Source: CAZHHH01 sp052400685
Lineage (GTDB): Bacteria; Bacteroidota; Bacteroidia; Bacteroidales; Marinilabiliaceae
Assembly (NCBI GenBank): GCA_052400685.1
Contig: JBQTGJ010000002.1
Strand: one strand, 5' to 3'
Length of the DNA stretch: 64,000 nucleotides
The notes under the pieces were generated by a model. That model searched no databases, was not told the origin of the DNA, and was given only the letters and a program-made list of their open reading frames with translations. Each line of letters opens with the position of its first letter. Positions within the stretch are counted from its first letter, which is position 1. Positions 36,030 to 44,198 of the stretch are shown one piece after another. Both the position numbers and the translations under genes were made by a program.

Positions 36030-37033
36030 GACTTGGGCTTTTCATCGCCTGGAAACTTAACGGTATAGAGTAACGATTCCATTTGCCAAACAAAATTACG
36101 CTTTTTAGGTTCGTCGGGCAGATAAACATAAGAATCAGTTACGATAACTTTAGAATTTTCATAGTCGAGATGGGCAAACAGCACAAACGGGCCTCCCATC
36201 AGATCTCCCACCACTTTCCACAAACCACGCATTTCAACTGTATAATGGCCATTTACTTCAAGCACTTTATAAGTTACGGGCACCTGATATTCGGTGCTCA
36301 TATAAGAACCATCACTGGGACCGGGAACATTGACATGTAACACCGAATCGCGTTTATTAAGAAGATATTCCTTCGTCAACACATTCTCGCCATGATAGTC
36401 GAATGAATAAACCATCAATCCCTGACTCATAGTAGGTGTTTCATTTGACAGCCAGGTGAAAGTATCAGTCATCTTTCTAATTTTCAAAATATTCGGAATA
36501 ATCATATCCAGGCCCCATTGCTTGCCCACTTTATCGGCCAACTGGGCATCTTCATACCTATCGTAGTAATTAATAGACCGTTGCCGTTCAGCTTTTAGCA
36601 AAAATGCCAGTATTTTATATTGATTTTCGTCAACCAGCTCAATAAACCGCTCCGCTGTTTTAGCATTTATCTGCACCATGGCCTGTCCTTTGGCGTAAGT
36701 ATCACCCTGACGGTAACGAACGCCTTCTTCCTGAACATCCTCGCCCACATTTGTGATAACGATATTACGAAACGTACGAATATTATCGGTAAATGCACGG
36801 TGCGGGGTTATTGAAAGTTTAAAAATAGGCTCAATCTGCGGTAACCCTTCCATCGGTTGCATCAAAACAGCTTTGATAGAATCACCGGCAGGGCTGTTAC
36901 GCCATTTGTCATCCATAACCATTAAAACCTCACCCATAGCACCAGAGATATTGGGTTTCAACACGGATTTATCCTTACATCCTCCTGCCAGCAAAGACAA
37001 GAACAAAGCGATTATTAATACATTTTTTTTCAT
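36026..37033 (-). CDS. DUF4837 family lipoprotein
   Basis: A 335-residue exported lipoprotein with signal peptide and lipobox LLAGGC (Cys at about residue 19). It matches the Bacteroidota DUF4837 family, recognisable by SGAMGEVLMVMDDKWRNS near the mature start, PQIEPIFKLS, FRNIVITNV, and the late segment GLWKVVGDLMGGPFV. Its function is not established. It is first in an operon with a small hypothetical gene and leucyl aminopeptidase, and has a good promoter. Its conserved place in the envelope suggests a housekeeping periplasmic role, which is inference. Confidence 0.88.
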   Translation of the reverse strand: MKKNVLIIALFLSLLAGGCKDKSVLKPNISGAMGEVLMVMDDKWRNSPAGDSIKAVLMQPMEGLPQIEPIFKLSITPHRAFTDNIRTFRNIVITNVGEDVQEEGVRYRQGDTYAKGQAMVQINAKTAERFIELVDENQYKILAFLLKAERQRSINYYDRYEDAQLADKVGKQWGLDMIIPNILKIRKMTDTFTWLSNETPTMSQGLMVYSFDYHGENVLTKEYLLNKRDSVLHVNVPGPSDGSYMSTEYQVPVTYKVLEVNGHYTVEMRGLWKVVGDLMGGPFVLFAHLDYENSKVIVTDSYVYLPDEPKKRNFVWQMESLLYTVKFPGDEKPKS

Positions 37034-37069
37034 GAGCTTGATGGTATTAAATTAGAAACTGAAGAAATA

Positions 37070-37102
37070 CAAATTTATGTATTTTATAGCAATAAAGACA
37101 AA
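37070..37102 (-). promoter_or_regulatory. Promoter of the DUF4837 operon
   Basis: The minus strand reads TTTG (37099-37102), 21 bases, then TAAATTTG (37070-37077). This is a near-perfect Bacteroidota promoter, with transcription starting about 30 bases before the DUF4837 ATG. It abuts the end of the upstream lytic transglycosylase gene. Confidence 0.7.
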
Positions 37103-37105
37103 GTC

Positions 37106-38278
37106 TTAATTTGTCTGTTGGTTCACTTTCCCAATCCAGTCGTTTGCCAAAAAAGTCTCAACGCCCTGTTTTTCCCGATAGATGACCAATAATTGTCCGG
37201 CCTCCAGATGCCGCGTTGTCAGATTATTCCATTTCTGGACATCTTCCACTCTAACATGGTACTCCATGGCGACCTTATGAAAAAACTCTCCAGGCCTAAC
37301 CTTGTGCATAATTTTTTCACGATTACCAGTAAAACCAATGGGTTTGACTGCCACCGGCGGGTGGTTTTCCTGCTCAAGTAGTGTTCTATGACGTAGAAAA
37401 AGCATGACCTTATCACGCGGAATCACAATCTGAACTGGTTCCTTAACCACAGGAATAAAACGTTTGGTATACAAGGGATTTAAAGCCGTCAATGTTTCAA
37501 CCGGCACACCTATTAACGATGACAACTGCTGCATAGACACACTCTTCTCCAAAAAAACGAAACCCAAATCATCATAATTAAAGGATTGTTTTATTGGTAT
37601 AATATCATAATGCATATAAAAATTCATGGCAAAATTCACCGCAATAAAAGCTGGTATATAACCTTGTGTCTCCGCTGGCAGAAACGACCGGATGGCCCAA
37701 AAATCATGGACACCCCCTGCTCGTTCAATGGCGTCATTAACAACGGCAATTCCGCCATTGTACGCTGCCATTACCAAATTCCAATCCTGAAAATTATCGT
37801 ACAAGTACTTCAAATAACGACAGGCGGCATCGGTTGATTTAACAGGATCGCAACGCTCATCCACATACGAATCCACACGCAAATTAAACAACCGCGAAGC
37901 CTGGTAAAGAAACTGCCACAACCCTCTGGCCCCGGAGGAAGACTGCGCCGTTGGGTCTAAAGCGGACTCCACAACAGCCATATATTTTAACTCTTGCGGC
38001 AAACCATACTTATCGAGATATTCTTCAAACAGTGGAAAATATAATTCGGCACGACCAATAATTTCGGCCAAATGATCTTTTCGTTGAATGGTATAAACGT
38101 CAATATAGGACTGAACGCGATCATTATAAACCAACGAAACCGGTGTTTTTCGATCAAGCATCTCAATGGCATCAGCCACTTGTTGACGATTAAGGGGTTG
38201 CGACACCACAGCCAATTGTGCCGACAAAAACATCGTCGTCATCACACACCAGCCGATATAAAATTTGTGTAGCCGCAT
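37106..38278 (-). CDS. LysM-containing lytic transglycosylase (MltD-like)
   Basis: A 390-residue exported murein lytic transglycosylase. After a signal peptide (KFYIGWCVMTTMFLSAQ) comes the SLT domain with VVESALDPTAQSSSGARGLWQF (catalytic Glu, then the GARGLWQF motif), AACRYLKYLYDNF and MAAYNGG. A C-terminal LysM domain follows (KVRPGEFFHKVAMEYHVRVE, then WNNL). The open frame extends to 38341, but that would put the N-terminus across the terminator at 38296-38333. The ATG at 38278 gives a proper signal peptide and is preferred. It is separated from tatA by the terminator. Confidence 0.92.
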   Translation of the reverse strand: MRLHKFYIGWCVMTTMFLSAQLAVVSQPLNRQQVADAIEMLDRKTPVSLVYNDRVQSYIDVYTIQRKDHLAEIIGRAELYFPLFEEYLDKYGLPQELKYMAVVESALDPTAQSSSGARGLWQFLYQASRLFNLRVDSYVDERCDPVKSTDAACRYLKYLYDNFQDWNLVMAAYNGGIAVVNDAIERAGGVHDFWAIRSFLPAETQGYIPAFIAVNFAMNFYMHYDIIPIKQSFNYDDLGFVFLEKSVSMQQLSSLIGVPVETLTALNPLYTKRFIPVVKEPVQIVIPRDKVMLFLRHRTLLEQENHPPVAVKPIGFTGNREKIMHKVRPGEFFHKVAMEYHVRVEDVQKWNNLTTRHLEAGQLLVIYREKQGVETFLANDWIGKVNQQTN

Positions 38279-38295
38279 TCTAAATATCATCATAA

Positions 38296-38333
38296 AATAA
38301 AAGCCCAGTGATCTTCTCAGCGGGCTTTTTATT
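38296..38333 (-). terminator. Terminator after tatA
   Basis: AATAAAAGCCC (38296-38306) pairs with GGGCTTTTTATT (38322-38333) with one extra T. On the minus strand it is followed by TTTATGATG and lies just upstream of the lytic transglycosylase start. Confidence 0.75.
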
Positions 38334-38386
38334 ATTTCCAAAAAAACGCATCAATCAAAAACAAAATAGTTTGTTCAGGGAAGATC

Positions 38387-38578
38387 CTATTTTTTCTCGT
38401 CTATATCATCTTTTGTGGGCTCTTCATTGCGTGCTTTTCTGAACTCTTTCATTCCCTGACCCAGGCCCTTCATTAATTCGGGTATTTTACGGCCACCAAA
38501 AAGAAGAACAACGACAAGGATGATAACAATCCATTCCCACCCACCAGGAATGCCCAAAAAGAAAAAGGAATGTGTCAT
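38387..38578 (-). CDS. tatA: Twin-arginine translocase subunit TatA/TatE
   Basis: A 63-residue TatA-type protein. It has a single N-terminal transmembrane helix (GGWEWIVIILVVVLLFGG), the hinge phrase FGGRKIPELMKGLGQGMKEFRKA, and a short acidic/basic amphipathic tail, as expected for the pore-forming Tat subunit. An upstream in-frame ATG (38599) would add MYKKYNV; the ATG at 38578 (MTHSFFF) is preferred on family length. No tatC gene is adjacent. It lies 44 bases downstream of rseP. Confidence 0.95.
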   Translation of the reverse strand: MTHSFFFLGIPGGWEWIVIILVVVLLFGGRKIPELMKGLGQGMKEFRKARNEEPTKDDIDEKK

Positions 38579-38622
38579 GACATTATATTTTTTATACAAA
38601 CAAATTTAAGAAAGAGATTGAA

Positions 38623-39942
38623 TTATTTGAACAACAACCGATATAAATCATTTCCATTGGCAAAAATAAGCAGCGCCAACAAAAGCAACATTCCAACGGT
38701 AACTGCATATTCCATAAATTTGTCGCTGGGTTTACGACGGGCAATAATTTCGTAAAGCAAAAAGAGAACATGACCACCATCCAATCCGGGGATGGGCAAA
38801 ATATTCATAAATGCCAAAATAATAGACAAGAAAGCGGTAGTATACCAGAAACTCTGCCAATCCCATACAGGCGGAAATAAATTTCCAATGGCGCCAAATC
38901 CTCCAACCTGTTTAGCCCCTTCTTTGGTAAACACCAGTTTCATCTGCTTCACATAATCCACTAGCAATTTCACGCCCTTACTGACGCCCGCAGGCATGGC
39001 TTCAAAAAAGCCATAACGAAGCGTTTCATATCCCAATACCTGAGCCGCACTTTTAGGTCCAAATCCCAACTTTCCATTTTCGTCAACCAAAACCTTCAGA
39101 TGACGCAAATCGCCGGCTCTGTACAAACTCACAGTCACGGTATCTCTGGCATGATTTCCCAATTCAGCAACCAACTCATCAAAGAAAATCGTTGGCTGAT
39201 TGTCCACAGCTACCACACTATCATTTTTCATCAGTCCACCTGCCTGAGCATTAGACCCGTCAATAATCGTATCAATAATATTTGGTAAACGGAAATCCGC
39301 AAAATGCCTAACGCCCTGCGCCATTATACGGTTTTTGTACCCTTCAGGAATCTTCAGTGACAGAACCGAGTCGCCACGTTGCACCTGTAACGATGATACA
39401 TCTTCAAGCAGAATATGATATGAGATATCACCTAATGTTTCAACCTTAAACGTATCAACCTTCAAGACCTTATCGCCATCCTGTAAACCTATTTCGTGTG
39501 CAACGGGATGAAAATACAGCCCATATTGTGCATTCTCAGCAGGGATATACGACTCACCCCATTTAAATAATATCAACCAAAAGATAAAAAAAGCCAGCAG
39601 AAAATTGACCACAACGCCCCCCACCATAATCAGCAAACGCTGCCATGCGGGTTTAGCCCGAAACTCCCAGGGTTGAACCGGTTGTTTCATCTGTTCCTTG
39701 TCCATCGATTCATCAATCATACCGGCAATTTTAACATAACCGCCAAAAGGCAGCCAGCCAATACCATATTCGGTGTCCCCTTTTTTGTATTTAAAGAGGG
39801 AAAACCAAGGATCGAAAAACAAATAAAACTTCTCGACACGCGTCTTAAACAACCGGGCAAAAAAGAAATGCCCAAACTCATGAAGAATCACTAAAATCGA
39901 CAGACTCAGGATAAGCTGCAATGCTTTTATCAAAAATACCAT
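38623..39942 (-). CDS. rseP: Site-2 protease RseP (RIP zinc metalloprotease)
   Basis: A 439-residue intramembrane zinc metalloprotease, which cleaves anti-sigma factors and signal peptide remnants in the inner membrane. The catalytic HEFGH (residues 21-25) sits in the first transmembrane helix. GIGWLPFGGYVKIAGM, the periplasmic PDZ region (about 140-330, with a second PDZ-like core around GGLMKNDSVVAVDNQ) and the zinc ligand motif in PIPGLDGGHVLF follow. C-terminal helices complete the fold. It is downstream of dxr, the conserved Bacteroidota order dxr-rseP, and continues to tatA. Confidence 0.96.
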   Translation of the reverse strand: MVFLIKALQLILSLSILVILHEFGHFFFARLFKTRVEKFYLFFDPWFSLFKYKKGDTEYGIGWLPFGGYVKIAGMIDESMDKEQMKQPVQPWEFRAKPAWQRLLIMVGGVVVNFLLAFFIFWLILFKWGESYIPAENAQYGLYFHPVAHEIGLQDGDKVLKVDTFKVETLGDISYHILLEDVSSLQVQRGDSVLSLKIPEGYKNRIMAQGVRHFADFRLPNIIDTIIDGSNAQAGGLMKNDSVVAVDNQPTIFFDELVAELGNHARDTVTVSLYRAGDLRHLKVLVDENGKLGFGPKSAAQVLGYETLRYGFFEAMPAGVSKGVKLLVDYVKQMKLVFTKEGAKQVGGFGAIGNLFPPVWDWQSFWYTTAFLSIILAFMNILPIPGLDGGHVLFLLYEIIARRKPSDKFMEYAVTVGMLLLLALLIFANGNDLYRLLFK

Positions 39943-40013
39943 TTAATTACTTTATTTCGTTTTTACTATAAATACATACACAATAACAGCCCAAAGAACA
40001 GGGGGTTCATTTA

Positions 40014-41171
40014 CTAACGTGCATTTATCAAAGAAGTTGTAATTTGACGTGCTTCTTTGTCGGATGCAACATAATCGGCAAACGAAGGTTGCGCCACAAA
40101 GCTACTCTTTTCAAGCGTCTTTTCAATAATTGAAGACATTTCGACAAACCCGCAGCGTCCCTTCAAAAAAGCATCAACCGCAATTTCGTTGGCTGCATTT
40201 AAAATACAAGCCGCATTCCCTCCTCTTTTCATCGCCTCAAAGGCCATCGTCAGATTTCTAAAAACAGAAACATCTGCTTTTTCGAAAGTCAACTGAGGAT
40301 AATCGGCAAAACTAAATCGCGGAAAAGAATTGGGTAAACGTTTTGGATATCCAAGTGCGTATTGAATTGGCAATCGCATATCGGGCATTCCCATCTGGCC
40401 TTTTATAGCTCCATCAGCAAACTGCACCATACTATGAACGATGGATTGCGGATGTACGACAACTTCAATTTGATGCGGCTGCACATTAAACAGCCATCTG
40501 GCTTCGATTGCTTCGAGACCTTTATTCATTAACGAAGCTGAGTCGATGGTAATTTTATCACCCATTTTCCAATTGGGATGATTGAGTGCCTGACAGCGGG
40601 TAACCTTACGTAAAAAATCGACACTTTTACCACGAAAAGGGCCACCTGAAGCTGTCAACAGAATTTTTTCGATGGGATTATTCGGTTCACCCTGTAAACA
40701 TTGAAAAATAGCAGAATGTTCCGAATCGACAGGGATCAAAGGCACTCTTTTTTGGGCCGCCAGATTCATAACCAAATCACCTGCAACAACCAGCGTTTCC
40801 TTATTGGCCAACGCCAAAGGAATGCCAGCTTCAAGTGCCTGTATTGACGGTCGTAATCCAGAAAAGCCAACCATTGCAACCAGCACCATGTCGATAGTTG
40901 ACATGCCCGCCACCTGAACAATGGCATCTTCACCTGCATAAATTTTTATGGGTAAATCCGACAATGCATCCTGCAACTGAGGGTACTTTTCCTTATTGCC
41001 TATAACAACAACATTGGGCTCATATTTACGAGCCTGCTCAATCAACAAATCAACACTATTATTAGCGGTTAACACTTCAACCGTAAATAAACCGGAATGA
41101 TGGTCCACCACCTCCAAAGCCTGTGTACCTATGGAACCTGTGGAACCCAGGATAGCTATACGCTTTTGCAT
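40014..41171 (-). CDS. dxr: 1-deoxy-D-xylulose-5-phosphate reductoisomerase
   Basis: A 385-residue DXR (IspC), the NADPH-dependent second step of the MEP isoprenoid pathway. It begins with KRIAILGSTGSIGTQALEV (nucleotide-binding fold), has ALANKETLVVAGDLV and PVDSEHSAIFQCLQG (metal-binding Asp/Glu), LTASGGPFRGK, KMGDKITIDSASLMNKGLEAIEA and VVHPQSIVHSMVQF. All catalytic segments are present. It is followed by rseP after 71 bases and preceded by an M23 peptidase gene. Confidence 0.97.
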   Translation of the reverse strand: MQKRIAILGSTGSIGTQALEVVDHHSGLFTVEVLTANNSVDLLIEQARKYEPNVVVIGNKEKYPQLQDALSDLPIKIYAGEDAIVQVAGMSTIDMVLVAMVGFSGLRPSIQALEAGIPLALANKETLVVAGDLVMNLAAQKRVPLIPVDSEHSAIFQCLQGEPNNPIEKILLTASGGPFRGKSVDFLRKVTRCQALNHPNWKMGDKITIDSASLMNKGLEAIEARWLFNVQPHQIEVVVHPQSIVHSMVQFADGAIKGQMGMPDMRLPIQYALGYPKRLPNSFPRFSFADYPQLTFEKADVSVFRNLTMAFEAMKRGGNAACILNAANEIAVDAFLKGRCGFVEMSSIIEKTLEKSSFVAQPSFADYVASDKEARQITTSLINAR

Positions 41172-41211
41172 TAAAATTCCTAAATATTATATTATTAGTA
41201 GATGTTACACA

Positions 41212-42093
41212 CTAAAAAGAGATATATTCAACCGGATTAAGAGGAGTTCCATTGTACCACAACTCAAAATGGAGATGCGGCCCGGTGGTTAGTTCTCCAG
41301 AGTTGCCCACACTGGCAATTGCTTCTCCAGCCTTAACGACCTCCCCTACCTCTTTTAACAAATTCTGATTGTGTTTGTACATCGAAATCAAATTATTGGC
41401 ATGCTGAATCTCTATAACATAACCGGTTTCGACCGTCCATCCGGAAAAAACGACTACGCCGTCGAGCACTGCTGACACACGACTTCCCCGCGCTGCTACA
41501 ATATCGACGCCGTAATGACCTTTAACCTCACCAAACCCATTAACCACCATCCCCTTAATAGGACTGAAGAAAAAAGTATTCTCCAGAGCGACTATTTTAG
41601 AAGAAGGTTGTCTGACCGACAAATTAAACCGCTCTTCATTTTCGATTTCCAGCCGAAATAAAGAATCTTCTTCAGACTTCGCAAAATCAACAACATCATT
41701 ACGCACAACCTGATGGCCTGTCGGACCGGATTTTGCCTGACTTGCTGAATCAGGAATGTCGCCACGCACAATGGCCTGAAAAGAATTAATAAACCGATCG
41801 CGCTTATTTATTTCTACCAACAAAGAATCAACCCGCTGCGCATTGCGAACAATTAAAAGTCGCTGGTTGGCATCAGGATACCCCGGAATGTATTCTTTTA
41901 GAGAAGTGAAAGCGATCAAAAAAGAGACGAAAACAATAAGTCCGATACTTAAGACTCCGACTAAAGTCACCACATTAAGTTTGGACAGGCGTATCACAAA
42001 CAACTCCTCATAAGTCTGCTCATTAAAAATGGCAAAACGATAGGGATCACGAAGCTTTTTAAAAAAAGACTGATTCTTTTCTGTACTACTCAT
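41212..42093 (-). CDS. M23/LytM peptidoglycan peptidase, membrane-anchored
   Basis: A 293-residue protein with a cytoplasmic N-terminus, one transmembrane helix (about 40-62), a coiled-coil-like stretch, and a C-terminal LytM/M23 domain. The zinc motifs are intact: HYGVDIVA (first His and Asp) and GPHLHFELWYNG (HxH), with the usual AVLDGVVVFSG and YKHNQNLLKEVGEVVKAGEAIA context. It likely trims cell-wall cross-links in the periplasm. From the first helix and overall length it resembles a Bacteroidota family usually found beside dxr. It starts right after a -7 box (42116-42123). Confidence 0.93.
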   Translation of the reverse strand: MSSTEKNQSFFKKLRDPYRFAIFNEQTYEELFVIRLSKLNVVTLVGVLSIGLIVFVSFLIAFTSLKEYIPGYPDANQRLLIVRNAQRVDSLLVEINKRDRFINSFQAIVRGDIPDSASQAKSGPTGHQVVRNDVVDFAKSEEDSLFRLEIENEERFNLSVRQPSSKIVALENTFFFSPIKGMVVNGFGEVKGHYGVDIVAARGSRVSAVLDGVVVFSGWTVETGYVIEIQHANNLISMYKHNQNLLKEVGEVVKAGEAIASVGNSGELTTGPHLHFELWYNGTPLNPVEYISF

Positions 42094-42115
42094 ATACTTT
42101 TTCTATTGGAAGTCA

Positions 42116-42123
42116 CAAATTTA
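42116..42123 (-). promoter_or_regulatory. -7 box for the M23 peptidase-dxr-rseP-tatA operon
   Basis: The minus strand reads TAAATTTG, a perfect TAnnTTTG, about 22 bases before the start codon. No clear -33 match. Confidence 0.45.
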
Positions 42124-42285
42124 TAAAAATATAATGTATAGCCGCTAAAAAGCCGAGATATATAAAGGAAAGCCCAAAAGAGGCATGTAACAGATTTTTG
42201 CTAAAAAAAATCAAGTCTCTATCAATTATCAAACAGTCTAATACGAGGAAACAACCACAAACAGCCACAAAAAAAGGCGAAACAA

Positions 42286-42317
42286 TTTGCATTTGAAGAA
42301 TTAACACCCTATATTTG
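42286..42317 (+). promoter_or_regulatory. Consensus promoter of the initiator tRNA
   Basis: TTTG (42286-42289), 20 bases, TATATTTG (42310-42317). This is a perfect Bacteroidota promoter about 38 bases before the tRNA 5' end. Confidence 0.8.
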
Positions 42318-42354
42318 CAACCGCAAAACGATAAAGATAGTCTTAAAAATATAT

Positions 42355-42427
42355 TGCGGGGTGGAGCAGTTGGTAGCTCGTTGGGCTCATAACCCAAAGG
42401 CCGTCAGTTCGAGTCTGGCCCCCGCTA
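42355..42427 (+). tRNA. Initiator tRNA-fMet (anticodon CAT)
   Basis: The cloverleaf folds fully. The acceptor pairs GCGGGG with CCCCGC, the D-stem is GAGC/GCTC, the anticodon stem TTGGG/CCCAA holds loop CTCATAA, and the T-arm is GTCAG-TTCGAGT-CTGGC. The three consecutive G-C pairs in the anticodon stem and the unpaired 1-72 position identify the initiator. Here the 1-72 mismatch is T-T, where C-A is usual in E. coli. CCA is not encoded (CTA follows the discriminator A). The gene is followed immediately by a terminator. Confidence 0.95.
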
Positions 42428-42431
42428 CTAG

Positions 42432-42460
42432 AAAGCCCCGATAAAATCGGGGCTTTTATT
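42432..42460 (+). terminator. Terminator of the initiator tRNA
   Basis: AAAGCCCCGAT (42432-42442), loop AAA, ATCGGGGCTTT (42446-42456), followed by TATTATTT: a standard Rho-independent terminator a few bases after the tRNA 3' end. Confidence 0.9.
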
Positions 42461-42474
42461 ATTTAATACTTGTA

Positions 42475-42600
42475 AGAAAATACTCCTTCTGCGTTATGCT
42501 TCTCCTCAACATTATTATCTACCATAGTAAATTCACCTTTCCGTACTTATAAAATCTTGACTTTGAACTTCCCGGTTCAAGCAACTCCCGACTTTAGAAA
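42475..42600 (-). repeat. Dispersed intergenic repeat, copy B
   Basis: The minus strand matches copy A at 27 of 28 bases over the core GAGGAGAAGCATAACG-C/G-AGAAGG and more weakly over about 120 bases. In the frame matching copy A it reads KGEFTMVDNN then VEEKHNAEGVFSYKY and a stop, but a TAA interrupts this frame just upstream, and the earlier block (LEPGSSKSRF) is in another frame. It fills much of the 42461-42760 gap between the tRNA terminator and the panE-like gene; the rest of that gap shows only a -7 box. Confidence 0.6.
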
Positions 42601-42721
42601 CAGACACTACACTGTTCGATGCTATACCAAACATAGCAGCACAAAGGCCTGTCCAACTGCATAATTCAATTATTCGATAACTCATTAGTAGTCATTCCTG
42701 AATATTTCACTCCGAATTTGT

Positions 42722-42729
42722 TAATTTTG
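42722..42729 (+). promoter_or_regulatory. -7 box for the PanE-like gene
   Basis: TAATTTTG, a perfect TAnnTTTG, 31 bases before the start codon. The -33 region does not match. Confidence 0.45.
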
Positions 42730-42760
42730 GGCTTCACAAACTAAACAATTTAACGATACT

Positions 42761-43678
42761 ATGTCATTGAGTTATGCCGTCATCGGCACAGGAGCGATAG
42801 GCGGATTTTATGGCGGCAAATTAGCCTTAAAGTCTGATAATATTCATTTTCTACTACACAGCGATTATGAATTTGTAAAAAACAATGGATTCACCGTCGA
42901 GTCGGTCGATGGTAATTTTCACCATACGAATCTTAACATTTACCAAGAAGCTGGCGCCATGCCACAATGCGATGTTGTTTTAGTTGGCTTAAAGACCACC
43001 AACAATGGCATTTTAGATGCGATACTTCCACAAGTTACCCATTCAAAAAGTACCGTCATTCTAATTCAAAACGGATTGGGCATGGAGGAAGACTTAGCAC
43101 GACGATTCCCTCAATTATCCATAGCTGGCGGACTAGCGTTCATCTGTTCCCAAAAAACAAAACCTGGCCATATCAGGCATTTGGATTATGGTAAACTGAA
43201 TATTGGGCCATACAACCATCCACAACCCGATATTTTAAACCAGGTCTGTCAGGATTTTAACGATGCAGGCATTGAAACTCATCTTTTTCAGGATCTGCTG
43301 CTTCCCCGCTGGCAAAAATTAGTCTGGAATATCCCCTACAACGGACTGTCGGTGGTGTTAAATACAACAACAGACAGTATGATGAAAGACAAAAGTCTCC
43401 GAACGCTTATTTATGACATCATGCTCGAAGTGATTAATGCCGCCAATCATTGTGGAACCGAAATTGATGAAAGTTACGCAATACAAATGATGAAACTCAC
43501 CGATAACATGCGTCCTTATGCACCCAGTATGAAACTCGATTGGGACTATCATCGCACACTGGAAATTGAATTTATTTATTCACGTCCAGTCCAGACAGCA
43601 TTAACAAACGGCTATCATATGAAAAAGGTGACCATGCTAGAACAGCAACTACAATTTTTACAACGCTCCCGCCAATAA
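42761..43678 (+). CDS. 2-dehydropantoate 2-reductase family protein (PanE/ApbA)
   Basis: A 305-residue NADPH-dependent oxidoreductase of the ketopantoate reductase family. The Rossmann motif GTGAIGGFYGGKLA lies at the N-terminus. It then has VLVGLKTTNN, VILIQNGLGMEEDL, the catalytic Lys region LLPRWQKLVWNIPYNGLSVVL, and the C-terminal helix with SMKLDWDYHRTLEIEFIYSRPV, whose Glu is conserved in the family. Ketopantoate is the textbook substrate, but this group includes uncharacterised paralogues and panB/panC are not adjacent, so the symbol is withheld. It stands alone between the fMet tRNA and the infB operon. Confidence 0.88.
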   Translation: MSLSYAVIGTGAIGGFYGGKLALKSDNIHFLLHSDYEFVKNNGFTVESVDGNFHHTNLNIYQEAGAMPQCDVVLVGLKTTNNGILDAILPQVTHSKSTVILIQNGLGMEEDLARRFPQLSIAGGLAFICSQKTKPGHIRHLDYGKLNIGPYNHPQPDILNQVCQDFNDAGIETHLFQDLLLPRWQKLVWNIPYNGLSVVLNTTTDSMMKDKSLRTLIYDIMLEVINAANHCGTEIDESYAIQMMKLTDNMRPYAPSMKLDWDYHRTLEIEFIYSRPVQTALTNGYHMKKVTMLEQQLQFLQRSRQ

Positions 43679-43705
43679 ACGACCGATACAACTAAAAAGC
43701 ATTTT

Positions 43706-43749
43706 AATAATATTGGCTGTTTAAACAATTATCGACAGCCAATATTATT
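43706..43749 (+). terminator. Long perfect hairpin after the PanE-like gene
   Basis: AATAATATTGGCTGT (43706-43720) pairs perfectly with ACAGCCAATATTATT (43735-43749) around a 14-base loop. No T-tract follows; instead there is a run of eight C. It is probably a terminator or 3'-end stabiliser. Confidence 0.55.
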
Positions 43750-44150
43750 CCCCCCCCGGGCAATTCATCTGATTTCAGGGAGCAATCTTGAGATTCCTAT
43801 TTTGTCGAGGCATTTACACCAAAATTAAAACCTTCCAAAAGGCAACAATTTATAATACCCTCTTCTGCACGATGCCTCTCAATCAGCAAATTTTTCTCAT
43901 AGCGCACGGCTTATTCCTGGCGAACACATATTAAACAAACTAAAACATATAACCTTCGCATATCTTAAGTCAAAATCCAGTATTAATGGCAAAATTACAC
44001 ACTACAAATAGAATCACTCCAAAACGGTTTACTCGAATAAAACCTGCCTATACTTGACAATTCATCTGTCTGCACCACATGTAATATTTACGTAAACATA
44101 ATGAAGGCAGTCCTCCAATAATTTCAACTCAACCAACCTAAAAATAAAAA
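43750..44150 (-). repeat. Intergenic region with degenerate repeat copy D (about 43840-43905)
   Basis: On the minus strand, 43905-43840 contains GAGAGGCATCGTGCAGAAGAGGG, aligned here as two blocks (GAGAGGCAT and GCAGAAGAGGG) with the core of copies A and B. In frame it reads LIERHRAEEGII. Outside this segment the gap shows no gene, promoter box or hairpin that I can support. Confidence 0.35.
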
Positions 44151-44182
44151 AAGCGGCCCCATATCGGAGACCGCTCTTTTTT
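44148..44182 (-). terminator. Terminator of the rimP-nusA-infB operon
   Basis: On the minus strand GAGCGGTCTCC and GGGGCCGCT pair around GATAT (with G-T pairs), followed by TTTTTTTATTTTT. It sits 17 bases past the infB stop. Confidence 0.8.
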
Positions 44183-44198
44183 TTTGAAATATAAAAGT

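Noticed and set aside
38279..38341. Longer N-terminus for the lytic transglycosylase
   Set aside because: It would translate across a terminator hairpin and would bury the signal peptide.
42113..42397. A 94-codon minus-strand ORF
   Set aside because: It runs antisense through the initiator tRNA gene and its promoter.
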